Positions 1-6,544 of a stretch of DNA of 9,066 bases are shown one piece after another. Each line of letters begins with the position of its first letter. Positions within the stretch are counted from its first letter, which is position 1. This DNA comes from Candidatus Cloacimonadota bacterium (GTDB taxonomy: Bacteria > Cloacimonadota > Cloacimonadia > JGIOTU-2), in assembly GCA_021160355.1 (NCBI GenBank), contig JAGHCS010000079.1, forward strand, positions 1 to 9,066. Direction: 5' to 3'. The translations under genes were made by a program, and so were the position numbers. The notes beneath the pieces were generated by a model, which was not told where the DNA came from, did not search any database, and was given only the letters and a program-made list of their open reading frames with translations.

Positions 1-564
1 AGCGGCAAAACAACAATGCTGAATCTTTTCGGAGTTCTGGATAAGCCAACTTCAGGAACTTTGAAAGTAATAGGTACAGATATTACCAAATTAGATTATA
101 TTGAACGGGCAAAATTCAGAGGTGAACACCTGGGATTTATTTTTCAGAATTTCAATCTGATCCCCGTTCTCACTGTTTATGAAAATGTCGAGTATCCGCT
201 GGTAATGGTGAAGTCGCTTCCACAAAAGGAACGAAAAGAAAAAGTACTTTCTCTGCTCGACGCAGTGGGAATGCTGGACCAAAAAGATAAACTGATAAAC
301 CAGATTTCGGGTGGACAAAAACAGCGAGCGGCAATTGCCAGAGCTTTAACAACCGATCCGAAAATCGTTCTGGCAGACGAACCAACAGCAAACCTTGATC
401 ACGAATCTGCTTTCAAAGTAATGAGTTTAATGAAAAAATTGAGCCATGAAGTCGGCACAACTTTCATTTTCTCAACTCACGATCCCAAAATCGTAAAAGA
501 AGTTGATATCATTTACACCCTTGAAGACGGCACCTTAACAAAACGTGAAGAAAGGAGCAAATGA
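1..564 (+). CDS. ABC transporter ATP-binding protein, LolD/MacB-type (5' partial)
   Basis: This is the nucleotide-binding subunit of an FtsX-type ABC transporter; it hydrolyses ATP on the cytoplasmic face to drive the adjacent permease. The reading frame is open from base 1, so the gene starts outside the window. The first residues, SGKTT, are the tail of Walker A. Counting from base 1, the Q-loop FQN is at residues 48-50, the signature ISGGQKQR at 102-109, Walker B IVLADEP at 122-128 with the D-loop NLD after it, and the H-loop STHDP at 158-162. All catalytic elements downstream of the edge are intact. About 187 residues are present and the family usually has 220-235, so roughly 40 are missing. 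The stop overlaps the next start by 4 bases (ATGA), which implies translational coupling with the permease. The family is clear. LolD versus MacB-like substrate class cannot be decided from this subunit. Confidence 0.96.
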   Translation, partial: SGKTTMLNLFGVLDKPTSGTLKVIGTDITKLDYIERAKFRGEHLGFIFQNFNLIPVLTVYENVEYPLVMVKSLPQKERKEKVLSLLDAVGMLDQKDKLINQISGGQKQRAAIARALTTDPKIVLADEPTANLDHESAFKVMSLMKKLSHEVGTTFIFSTHDPKIVKEVDIIYTLEDGTLTKREERSK

Positions 565-1799
565 TGAATAATATAATCAAGATCGCCTTTAGAAATCTAT
601 ATCGTCAGAAAAGGCGGAGTTTGCTTACAATGGGGATAGTTGCTTTCGGTGTTCTCGCTGTTTTATTATTCTCTGCAACTGCCGGTTCGTTCAAGAATTT
701 TATGATCAGCGAGATCACAGATTCAATGCTGGGACACATTCAAATCCATGCCAAGGGCTACATAAGTTCTATGGATAATTTACCGCTGGATAAAGCATTA
801 CAAGCAAAGCAGATAAAACAGATGGAAAAGATACTGGATGAAATTCCCGAAATAGAAAGTTATTCATATCGAATTCTATTGGGTGGAATGTTGAGCAATT
901 ATCTGGAATCTACGAGTGCAAAGTTTTCTGCCATCATTCCAGCAAAAGAGACACAAGTTGTTCCATTATTGGAAAACCGTTTAATTGAAGGGACCTTCCT
1001 GAAAAAAGGCGAAATTCTTCTTCCTGAACTGATCACCAAAGGTTTCGATTCAAAAATCGGTGATGATATAGTTTTGGTGGCAACTAATGCAGACGGCTCT
1101 GTGAACGGTCAGAATTTTAAGATTGCTGGTATTATGGAAAGTGTGATGGGACCGACCGGAAAATATGGTTATATCCATTTTGATGATGCGCAAGCATTAT
1201 TAAGAATGAATGAATTGCAGGTTAGTGAAGTTGCAATCCGTTTGAAAGACTTTGGCGATGTTAAGAAAGTTAATGGAATTTTAAATGAAAAATTGGGAGA
1301 GATCAAAAATCCAAAAGGAAATGATGTCTTTGAAATTCACACGTGGGAAAATCTTTCTCCATTTTATAATATTGCTCAGATGATAGATATGATGGCTCTA
1401 TTTATTCAAATAATTCTTATTGGAATTGTGCTGGTAAGTATTATGAACGTAATGATCATGGCAGTTTACGAGCGGACCAAAGAGATCGGTTCAATTTCTG
1501 CGATGGGCACTCCTCCTTCAAAAATCCGTTGGATGTTCATATTTGAAGGATTTTTCTTGGGTGTGTTTGGCTCAGTTATCGGATTAGTGGTTAGCATTGT
1601 CGCAATATTTATTGTAAATATTTCTCATCTCACAGTCGCTTTCGGTCGGAATAGCATTATTCTGTTACAACCTGAAGTTTCAATTTCTCAAATTGGATTA
1701 ACCGCACTGATAGTGATAATTGTATCAATTATTGCAGTTATGGAACCTGCTTTTAAAGCATCAAAATTAGAGCCGATCGAAGCTTTGAGACAAAACTAA
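561..1799 (+). CDS. FtsX-family ABC transporter permease (LolC/LolE/MacB-like)
   Basis: Inner-membrane permease that pairs with the preceding ATPase. The 412-residue protein has the standard four-helix layout: a basic N-terminus (RNLYRQKRRS) and TM1 at about 21-42, a long periplasmic MacB_PCD-like domain at about 43-275, then TM2 at about 278-301, TM3 at about 326-352 and TM4 at about 377-395. The cytoplasmic loop after TM2 holds the family motif YERTKEIGSISAMG (303-316), and the C-terminus ends in the usual LEPIEALR. Two Met codons stand in tandem at 561 and 564. The Shine-Dalgarno AAAGGAG (551-557) is only 3 bases from the first but 6 from the second, so 564 may be the true start. Members of this family extract lipoproteins or lipids, or act as mechanotransducers, rather than moving solutes through a channel. 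Given the LolA-like neighbour, lipoprotein or lipid extraction is the likelier role, but this is inference. Confidence 0.95.
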   Translation: MMNNIIKIAFRNLYRQKRRSLLTMGIVAFGVLAVLLFSATAGSFKNFMISEITDSMLGHIQIHAKGYISSMDNLPLDKALQAKQIKQMEKILDEIPEIESYSYRILLGGMLSNYLESTSAKFSAIIPAKETQVVPLLENRLIEGTFLKKGEILLPELITKGFDSKIGDDIVLVATNADGSVNGQNFKIAGIMESVMGPTGKYGYIHFDDAQALLRMNELQVSEVAIRLKDFGDVKKVNGILNEKLGEIKNPKGNDVFEIHTWENLSPFYNIAQMIDMMALFIQIILIGIVLVSIMNVMIMAVYERTKEIGSISAMGTPPSKIRWMFIFEGFFLGVFGSVIGLVVSIVAIFIVNISHLTVAFGRNSIILLQPEVSISQIGLTALIVIIVSIIAVMEPAFKASKLEPIEALRQN

Positions 1800-1813
1800 A
1801 ACTTGGAGGAAAA

Positions 1814-2575
1814 ATGTTTAAAAAAATAAGCTTAATAGGAAAAATTCTTTTGCTGATTCTTGCCATAAATACAAGTTTTCTTTTCGCACAGGAAATTAGT
1901 GAAGCCGGAAACAAACTTTTAAAAGAGATCGATAGAAATCTGACACCTGAATCTTTTGAATCTCTAAAAAAAATAATTAATATCGAACCAAACGGAACTG
2001 AAAAAGAATTTGTGCTTTTTGTCCTGAAAAAGGGGAATGATAAAATGGTAACGACTTTTCTTTCTCCAAAATCGGAAGTCGGTCGTTCCACACTTCGTCT
2101 GGATGAAAATATGTGGCTGTATATTCCAAATGTCGGCAAACCAATGCGTATCACTAGTTTGCAATCCGTGATAGGTGGGATTTTTAATAATTCTGATATT
2201 ATGCAGCTTGATTATACTTCTGAATATGATGTAATCGAAATGGTTGATGAAGAGGGTGAAAAAGTGCTCACACTGCAGGCAAAGACATTTAATGTTGCTT
2301 ACGATCAATTGAAAATGTGGGTCAATGTAGAGCACAAAACACCTTCAAAAATTGAATGTTACACACCCAGTGGAATGCTGATCAAAACACTTCATTTTAA
2401 GGAAATCAAAGATTTTGGGAACGGCATAATTCGACCTTCTGTTTTGGAAACGGACAGTCCGCTTCACAAGGATTATAAGGCAGTGATGATCTATGCAAAC
2501 ATCAAACCTAGAAAGATCGATGATGAGGTTTTTACATTGAATTATATGGATAAAATTAAGGATTTGAGGGAATAA
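1814..2575 (+). CDS. LolA-like outer-membrane lipoprotein-sorting protein, periplasmic
   Basis: Predicted periplasmic carrier of the LolA-like family annotated as outer membrane lipoprotein-sorting protein (PF17131-type, recognised by pattern only). The 253-residue protein starts with a Sec signal peptide: KK, then a hydrophobic core at 8-22, then cleavage after FLFA (25/26). There is no lipobox, so it should be soluble. Typical family features follow. RSTLRLDENMWLYIPNVGKP (91-110) is the conserved Trp/Tyr-Pro strand, then MRI, then a SDIMQLDY segment (127-134), which corresponds to the usual GSDF..xDL region. The rest is beta-rich, as expected for a half-barrel that shields acyl chains. A strong GGAGG (1805-1809) precedes the ATG, 14 bases after the permease stop, so it belongs to the same operon. 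Related proteins also accompany RND/MMPL exporters. The cargo is therefore uncertain between lipoprotein and other lipids. Confidence 0.85.
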   Translation: MFKKISLIGKILLLILAINTSFLFAQEISEAGNKLLKEIDRNLTPESFESLKKIINIEPNGTEKEFVLFVLKKGNDKMVTTFLSPKSEVGRSTLRLDENMWLYIPNVGKPMRITSLQSVIGGIFNNSDIMQLDYTSEYDVIEMVDEEGEKVLTLQAKTFNVAYDQLKMWVNVEHKTPSKIECYTPSGMLIKTLHFKEIKDFGNGIIRPSVLETDSPLHKDYKAVMIYANIKPRKIDDEVFTLNYMDKIKDLRE

Positions 2576-2585
2576 AATTGGAAAA

Positions 2586-3923
2586 ATGAAAAAGATATAC
2601 TCGCATTCAAAACAGATGCTTCTGAAATTTAATTTCAAATTTAAAATTTCAACTTTCAAACTTCTGATCATTTTCCTTTTTTTCTTGAATTTTCTTTCTG
2701 CTCAAGAATACTCATTCGATTTTGAAGAATTCGAAAAAAAACCTTACGAATTTATCGTGAACTTCAAAATTCAACCGGATTTCACATTGCTGAATAAATC
2801 CTCAGAATTATATTCGCTTAATTTTCTTAACAAAGAAGAAAAAGATTATTGGGATTCTTACACTGCTTCGTTGGAATTGAAAGGCAGTTATGAATTCTCA
2901 AAATTTAAATTTACTTTAGACATCATAGACCAGCTTTCCTACACGAAAAACAATGAATTTGAAAATAAATTCAGTATTTATGAATTTTTCGGGAATGCAG
3001 ATTTTTCTACGAATTTCTCTCTGCAAATCGGGAAAAAATCTGTGAAATGGGGGAAGGGATATATTTGGAATCCCGTATCTTTTGTGGGACGCCAGAAAGA
3101 TATTAACGATATAGATGCAGGTTTGGAAGGTTTCTGGGTGATGAAGCTTGATTATGTGAAAAGTCTTTCCGGAATTCTGCAAAATTTTTCTGTCACACCT
3201 GTTATTGTTCCTGTAACTAAAGATATAAATGAAGATTTCCAAGCTGGAGAGAGCGTTAACTTTGTTCTGCACACCTATTTTCTTATCAAAGATACTGACC
3301 TTGATTTTTATCTCTTTATGAAAGATGAAAAGTTCAAAAAGATCGGCTTTGATATTGCTCGAAATATTTTACCGAGTTGGGAAATTCATGCCGAGTATGC
3401 ATTTGAAAAAGATGTGATCACAAATTGGTGGAATTCTGATTTCGTTGTTGAGTCAACAGCAAGTAATACTCATGATTACCTATTTGGAACGAGAATATTA
3501 TTCGGATCAAACACCACCTTGATCGTTGAATATCTTCATAATGATGCAGGTTTAGACATCCGACAAATGAAGAATTTCTTTGATGCTGTAGAATTAGCAG
3601 TTTCAGAAGATCCCGATCTATTACCCACTGTCAAAAAATATCAAAGCGAGAGTTTCAGTGCGCAGTTTTTGATGAGGGATTATCTTTATGCGAAAATCTC
3701 ACAGCCAGAACCGTTTGACATTTTGTATTTTACAGCATCGGTTTTCGTTTTGTTTAATATAAATGATAAAAGCGAAATGATCGGAGGTGAATTCAATTAT
3801 TCACGATTTGAGAATTTAAATCTGAAACTTAAATATAGTCTTTTATTTGGAGAAAATAATTCTGAATTCGGCGAAAAGATCAGTTCGGGAAAAATGTCTT
3901 TTTTGATGGAATATGTGTTTTAG
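2586..3923 (+). CDS. Outer-membrane beta-barrel protein (DUF1302/porin-like)
   Basis: The 445-residue protein has a signal peptide with a long basic n-region and hydrophobic core (LLIIFLFFLNFLSA, about 26-39), with cleavage before Q40. The mature part is rich in alternating aromatic and polar strands (for example TLIVEYLHNDAGLD and FNYSRFENLNLKLKYSLLF). It ends in EYVF, the terminal aromatic expected of a BAM-inserted barrel. The segment KKSVKWGKGYIWNPVSF resembles the DUF1302/alginate-export-like barrels that often sit beside LolA-like proteins and FtsX or MMPL exporters; that assignment is from memory of the pattern. The ATG at 2586 has only a weak purine-rich leader (GGAAAA). A second Met at 2616 would also give a complete 29-residue signal peptide. 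It is the last gene of the four-gene operon, 10 bases after the LolA-like stop, and probably acts as the outer-membrane acceptor or exit. Confidence 0.78.
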   Translation: MKKIYSHSKQMLLKFNFKFKISTFKLLIIFLFFLNFLSAQEYSFDFEEFEKKPYEFIVNFKIQPDFTLLNKSSELYSLNFLNKEEKDYWDSYTASLELKGSYEFSKFKFTLDIIDQLSYTKNNEFENKFSIYEFFGNADFSTNFSLQIGKKSVKWGKGYIWNPVSFVGRQKDINDIDAGLEGFWVMKLDYVKSLSGILQNFSVTPVIVPVTKDINEDFQAGESVNFVLHTYFLIKDTDLDFYLFMKDEKFKKIGFDIARNILPSWEIHAEYAFEKDVITNWWNSDFVVESTASNTHDYLFGTRILFGSNTTLIVEYLHNDAGLDIRQMKNFFDAVELAVSEDPDLLPTVKKYQSESFSAQFLMRDYLYAKISQPEPFDILYFTASVFVLFNINDKSEMIGGEFNYSRFENLNLKLKYSLLFGENNSEFGEKISSGKMSFLMEYVF

Positions 3924-3997
3924 AAGAACTTGAGAACAATAAAGTGAAAACAATAAGGAATAAAATTTCTGTAAGAAGTCGATCAATGACAATTAAT

Positions 3998-4026
3998 TTG
4001 ATTTTCTATTGGACAATGTGTATTAT
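3998..4026 (+). promoter_or_regulatory. Candidate sigma70-like promoter for the thioredoxin pair
   Basis: A TTGATT box at 3998-4003 and a TATTAT box at 4021-4026 are separated by exactly 17 bases, 82 bases before the first thioredoxin ATG. Both hexamers are close to consensus. If the organism uses the Bacteroidota-type promoter (-7 TAnnTTTG), this match could be coincidental in AT-rich DNA. Confidence 0.5.
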
Positions 4027-4061
4027 TTGATTATCTTTATTATCAATAAAAAAAATAAATT

Positions 4062-4092
4062 CAGCTCCGTTCCGAAAATCGGGACTATGCTG
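4062..4092 (+). promoter_or_regulatory. Two-tier stem-loop in the 5' leader of the first thioredoxin
   Basis: An inner stem pairs GTTCCGA (4069-4075) with TCGGGAC (4079-4085) across an AAA loop, with one G-U pair in RNA. After a 3x3 internal loop, an outer stem pairs CAGC (4062-4065) with GCTG (4089-4092). The Shine-Dalgarno AAAGGA (4097-4102) starts 5 bases after it. There is no T-run, so it is not a terminator. It could be an mRNA-stabilising or regulatory leader, or a dispersed palindromic repeat. Confidence 0.45.
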
Positions 4093-4107
4093 CGATAAAG
4101 GAAAAAA

Positions 4108-4461
4108 ATGGAACATTTAACACTGGAAACGTTTAAAGAAAAAGTTTTTGACTATGAAAAAAACAAAGAATGGAAATTTGAAGGTGATAAACCTGCAATT
4201 ATCGATTTTTATGCAAACTGGTGTGCTCCTTGCAAAATGGTTGCGCCAATATTGGAAGAACTTGCCCAAGAATATGATGGTAAGTTAGATATTTATAAAG
4301 TAAATACTGAAGAACAGCAGGAACTGGCAGGTATGTTTGGAATTCAAAGTATTCCCTCAATATTATTCGTACCCAAAGACGCTCAGCCGCAGATGGCGAT
4401 GGGAGCGCTTCCAAAGGAAACTTTCAAGAAAACTATAGAAGATGTTCTTAATGTGAATTAG
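4108..4461 (+). CDS. Thioredoxin, cytoplasmic form (WCAPC)
   Basis: A 117-residue thioredoxin-fold disulfide oxidoreductase. The active site WCAPC is at 38-42, following the strand PAIIDFYAN; the cis-proline is P83 in SIPSILF. The buried acidic residue is present in IDFYA (D33). There is no signal peptide, so it should act in the cytoplasm. The Ala between the cysteines replaces the classical Gly (WCGPC). WCAPC occurs in many natural thioredoxins and is compatible with activity. The N-terminal extension EHLTLETFKEKVFDYE is longer than in E. coli TrxA and is shared word for word with the next gene. A hand alignment without gaps gives about 85 identical of 116 positions. The start has a good Shine-Dalgarno (AAAGGA, 4097-4102). 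It is probably co-transcribed with the secreted paralogue 38 bases downstream. Confidence 0.95.
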   Translation: MEHLTLETFKEKVFDYEKNKEWKFEGDKPAIIDFYANWCAPCKMVAPILEELAQEYDGKLDIYKVNTEEQQELAGMFGIQSIPSILFVPKDAQPQMAMGALPKETFKKTIEDVLNVN

Positions 4462-4465
4462 ATTA

Positions 4466-4495
4466 TTCGGGAAATTGAAAAACTCCCCGAAGGAG
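4466..4495 (+). promoter_or_regulatory. Inter-thioredoxin leader with mutually exclusive hairpins over the Shine-Dalgarno
   Basis: The 38-base gap can form TTCGGG (4466-4471) with CCCGAA (4486-4491). It can also form CTCC (4483-4486) with GGAG (4492-4495); this second pairing buries the Shine-Dalgarno AAGGAG (4490-4495) of the second thioredoxin. The two pairings compete for the same bases. Both stems are short, so a real switch is speculative. Confidence 0.25.
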
Positions 4496-4499
4496 AAAA

Positions 4500-4931
4500 A
4501 TGAAAAAAATTGGCTTGTTGTTGTTGTTAGCTTTGATACTGATAATGCCATTAATAGCTGAAGAAGTAAAAATAAAGCCGGAACACCTGACTTTGGAAAC
4601 ATTCAAAGAAAAGGTGTTTGACTATGAAAATAATACGAAGTGGAATTATAAAGGTGAACTACCCGCCATCATAGATTTTTACGCAGATTGGTGCGGACCT
4701 TGTAAACAAGTTGCTCCAATTATGAAAGAGCTGGCAAATGAGTATGACGGCAAAGTGCTCATATATAAAGTCGATACTGATGCAGAACGAGAACTTGCAG
4801 GCATGTTTGGGATTCAGAGTATCCCCTCGATCCTGTTCATTCCGGTTGGAGAACAACCACAGATGGTAACAGGTGCACTTCCAAAAGAGAGTTTTGTAAA
4901 GATCATCGAGGACGTACTGAAAGTTAATTAA
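4500..4931 (+). CDS. Thioredoxin, exported paralogue with signal peptide (WCGPC)
   Basis: A 143-residue protein made of an N-terminal Sec signal (MKK, then a Leu/Ile-rich core at 4-18, cleavage after LIA at about 20) joined to a full thioredoxin domain. The active site WCGPC is at 64-68 and the cis-proline is P109 in SIPSILF. From Glu28 to the end it aligns without gaps to the preceding thioredoxin at about 73% identity, so one arose by tandem duplication and gained or lost a signal peptide. It should reside in the periplasm, where a WCGPC thioredoxin would normally act as a reductant and needs an electron donor such as a DsbD/CcdA-type protein. None is seen here. There is no lipobox, so it is soluble. 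A strong Shine-Dalgarno AAGGAG lies 4 bases before the ATG. Confidence 0.93.
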   Translation: MKKIGLLLLLALILIMPLIAEEVKIKPEHLTLETFKEKVFDYENNTKWNYKGELPAIIDFYADWCGPCKQVAPIMKELANEYDGKVLIYKVDTDAERELAGMFGIQSIPSILFIPVGEQPQMVTGALPKESFVKIIEDVLKVN

Positions 4932-4946
4932 TTCTAAAATAATATA

Positions 4947-4980
4947 AAGCTCATCGTTGTAGATGGACTTTTATTTTATT
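4947..4980 (+). terminator. Rho-independent terminator after the thioredoxin pair
   Basis: AAGCTCATC (4947-4955) pairs with GATGGACTT (4962-4970) over a 6-base loop, with one C/A mismatch and one G-U pair. TTATTTTATT follows. It starts 16 bases after the thioredoxin stop. It also lies at the 3' side of the convergent acetyltransferase and could work weakly in both directions. Confidence 0.65.
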
Positions 4981-4996
4981 AGTGGGAGACGCATTT

Positions 4997-5500
4997 TTAA
5001 CACAATCTTTTTATATATCGGACTGCTCTGAGATTTCCCAGGCGTTTTAATATTTTCGATTTGCCCTCAAGCTTGTAGCCAATTTTTTCATAAAATGCAC
5101 GTGCTTCATAATTGTTTTCTAAAACCCACAGGACTATTTCGTTCTTATTCCATGATAAAAGGATACTCTCAGCGAAATCGGTTAATTTAGTGCCGTATCC
5201 CTTTCTCCAATGATCCGGAGAAATATACACACCCCAGATCTCGCCTGTAGTTATACCCTTATCATCATCCCTGCAATTATCGAACGTAGTAAACCCAACT
5301 ATAATATTATTTTCTTCAAGTACATACGTTTCTCCCAATCTTAATTCAAATGATTTCTCAAAAGATTCAGCACGTTTTACTTCGTCCAACTGATTCAGAA
5401 TCTCATCTGAAATAATTGTGCGATATGCGCTTTTCCAGCTTGCAATATGGAGGTGGGCTAATTGTTGAGCATGTCTCTTTTCAGCTTTTCTTATAATCAT
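4997..5500 (-). CDS. GNAT-family N-acetyltransferase
   Basis: A 167-residue acetyl-CoA-dependent acetyltransferase of the GNAT fold. The N-terminus MIIRKAEKRHAQQLAHLHIA is the usual beta1-alpha1, followed by SWKSAYRTIISDEIL, common in bacterial GNATs. Motif A is GVYISPDHWRKGYGT, with the pyrophosphate-binding RKGYGT at 99-104. Motif B is NNYEARAFYEKIGY (129-142), which carries the typical Tyr. The frame can be extended to a TTG at 5530, but the ATG at 5500 matches the family N-terminus and has a purine-rich AAAGAGAG upstream, so I chose it. The substrate is unknown; relatives include RimI-like, antibiotic and small-amine acetyltransferases. It is convergent to the thioredoxin operon and in the same orientation as the genes to its right. 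GNATs are frequent integron-cassette cargo, which fits the neighbourhood, but I find no cassette end on its 3' side. Confidence 0.92.
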   Translation of the reverse strand: MIIRKAEKRHAQQLAHLHIASWKSAYRTIISDEILNQLDEVKRAESFEKSFELRLGETYVLEENNIIVGFTTFDNCRDDDKGITTGEIWGVYISPDHWRKGYGTKLTDFAESILLSWNKNEIVLWVLENNYEARAFYEKIGYKLEGKSKILKRLGNLRAVRYIKRLC

Positions 5501-5560
5501 TTTGTGCTCTCTTTCATTCTTATAAACCAACTAAATTCTGCAAACCATTGAACCGATATT

Positions 5561-5666
5561 GCATATAACCACTAGTAGAATCTTACTCAAAATTAGGTAT
5601 TCGACATCGCTGTTCACGTCGAAATCTCCCGAAGCAAACGAGCCGCAGGTGAGTATGTTACATGGC
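5561..5666 (-). repeat. attC-like nested palindrome between methyltransferase and acetyltransferase
   Basis: Three inverted pairs nest inside each other. GCATATAAC (5561-5569) faces GTTACATGGC (5657-5666), imperfectly. TACTCA (5584-5589) faces TGAGTA (5650-5655). TTCGAC (5600-5605) faces GTCGAA (5618-5623). The total is about 106 bases, within the known attC size range (about 57-141). The outer boxes read on the minus strand as an R''-like ATGTAAC directly after the methyltransferase stop and an R'-like GTTATAT. The middle is poorly paired. I infer an attC-like recombination site from this geometry. It could also be only a decayed hairpin repeat. Confidence 0.35.
5562..5590 (-). promoter_or_regulatory. 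Candidate promoter for the acetyltransferase
   Basis: On the minus strand, TTGAGT (5585-5590) and TATATG (5562-5567) are spaced by 17 bases, about 62 bases before the ATG at 5500. Each hexamer matches the sigma70 consensus at 4 of 6. The -10 box overlaps the presumed R' box of the attC-like site, so one of the two readings may be coincidental. Confidence 0.25.
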
Positions 5667-5673
5667 ATTTATA
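5658..5673 (+). repeat. Left inverted repeat of the methyltransferase cassette
   Basis: TTACATGGCATTTATA is repeated in inverted orientation at 6545-6560 with one mismatch in 16. It lies 12 bases beyond the methyltransferase stop and is preceded by G, giving GTTACATGG. This is the complement of an R''-like box. Confidence 0.7.
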
Positions 5674-5685
5674 TTTAATGCTCCA

Positions 5686-6531
5686 TCAGTTTTTAGAGCA
5701 CAAACTAAATATAACATTATCACCGCTCCACATATCTCCTTTGGGTAAAACATCTTCTCTGAATTTAATGTCTGTGAACTTATGTACTTCAAGTATCTTT
5801 CTAACATCATTTTGAGAGAAGAAATGTGTCCAAAAACGATACGTTTCAATATTCTCATCTGAATCAACAATGATATGTTGAAACAAAATAACTTTTTGCG
5901 GTTCATATAAAAACGACTCTGAAAGTGCAATGTATGGAGAAGCTTTCCAAAAACCACTACTTACAGCTTCCCAACTTTTAGGAGATATTCGTTTTTCTAA
6001 TTCATTGTCTTTAAGAACATCGAAAACAAAAGTTCCACCTTTTTTAAGAACTCGATATATCAGATCCAAAAGAATATCCCTTTCTTTCGGTATTAACACT
6101 CCCAAGTCTGTGTAAATTAATACGATTAAATCGTATTTGTCTGCTTCTAAGTCAATATTCAGATAATTTGCATTATGATATGTTATACTAAGTTTTTTAT
6201 CAAAAGCTGATTTTTTAGCATATTCAATTGATGTTTTTGAAATATCTATACCTGTTACATTGTGCCCTTTTTTTGCAAAAATTTCCGAATATAAACCAGG
6301 ACCACAACCCAAATCTAGAATATTTAATTTTCCCTTTTCTTTTTGTGTACTCAAAATCCAGTTTGCTGTTTTTATTATTGTTGATAATTTTCTGCTTGCT
6401 AAATCAATGTCCGGATTAAGATGTATATTCAATAATTGCTTTGAAATATGCTCATCTGTCCACATAAACGAACTACCCTTTTTATAAATATCAGGTTTTC
6501 CAGAATTTGAGATAATATCAGTAATATTCAT
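5686..6531 (-). CDS. Class I SAM-dependent methyltransferase
   Basis: A 281-residue Rossmann-fold methyltransferase (Methyltransf_11/25 type). Motif I ILDLGCGPGLYSE (71-83) binds S-adenosylmethionine. The acidic end of beta2 is GIDIS (94-98), the beta4 region is YDLIVLIYTDLGVL (133-146), and the post-beta5 motif is LKKGGTFVFDV (162-172). The N-terminal MWTDEHISKQLLNIHLNP is characteristic of a small-molecule methyltransferase subgroup with WTDEHIS, found in diverse bacteria; the substrate is unknown. The start is well set: minus-strand AGAGAGG (6539-6545) stands 7 bases before the ATG. The 5' leader is only about 29 bases and the 3' tail 12 bases before the gene meets a private inverted repeat. 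This promoterless compact format is typical of a mobile gene cassette. Confidence 0.93.
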   Translation of the reverse strand: MNITDIISNSGKPDIYKKGSSFMWTDEHISKQLLNIHLNPDIDLASRKLSTIIKTANWILSTQKEKGKLNILDLGCGPGLYSEIFAKKGHNVTGIDISKTSIEYAKKSAFDKKLSITYHNANYLNIDLEADKYDLIVLIYTDLGVLIPKERDILLDLIYRVLKKGGTFVFDVLKDNELEKRISPKSWEAVSSGFWKASPYIALSESFLYEPQKVILFQHIIVDSDENIETYRFWTHFFSQNDVRKILEVHKFTDIKFREDVLPKGDMWSGDNVIFSLCSKN

Positions 6532-6544
6532 TATATTTCCTCTC

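Larger units (their letters stand above)
3924..4107 (+). other. Intergenic leader between the envelope operon and the thioredoxins
   Basis: A 184-base, AT-rich spacer without an ORF of note. It holds a sigma70-like promoter (3998-4026) and a GC-richer stem-loop (4062-4092) just before the thioredoxin Shine-Dalgarno. I see no convincing Rho-independent terminator (stem plus T-run on the plus strand) for the upstream operon. Confidence 0.6.

Noticed and set aside
4023..4049. Hairpin TTATTTGAT/ATCAATAA as a terminator of the upstream operon
   Set aside because: It is followed on the plus strand by A residues, not T, needs a bulge, has almost no G-C pairs and overlaps the promoter candidate.
5501..5530. 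Longer acetyltransferase from a TTG at 5530
   Set aside because: It adds ten residues absent from the usual GNAT N-terminus; the ATG at 5500 has a purine-rich ribosome site and matches the family start.
5540..5549. GCAAACCATT identical to the minus-strand decamer at 9047-9056
   Set aside because: It is in the opposite orientation to the other junctions and has no adjoining inverted repeat, so it may be chance or a rearranged remnant; not used as evidence.
4997..5568. The acetyltransferase as a third complete cassette
   Set aside because: A cassette start could be read at 5568 (GTTATATGC on the minus strand), but no matching R''-like box (GCATATAAC) follows its stop near 4997, so only one boundary is supported.
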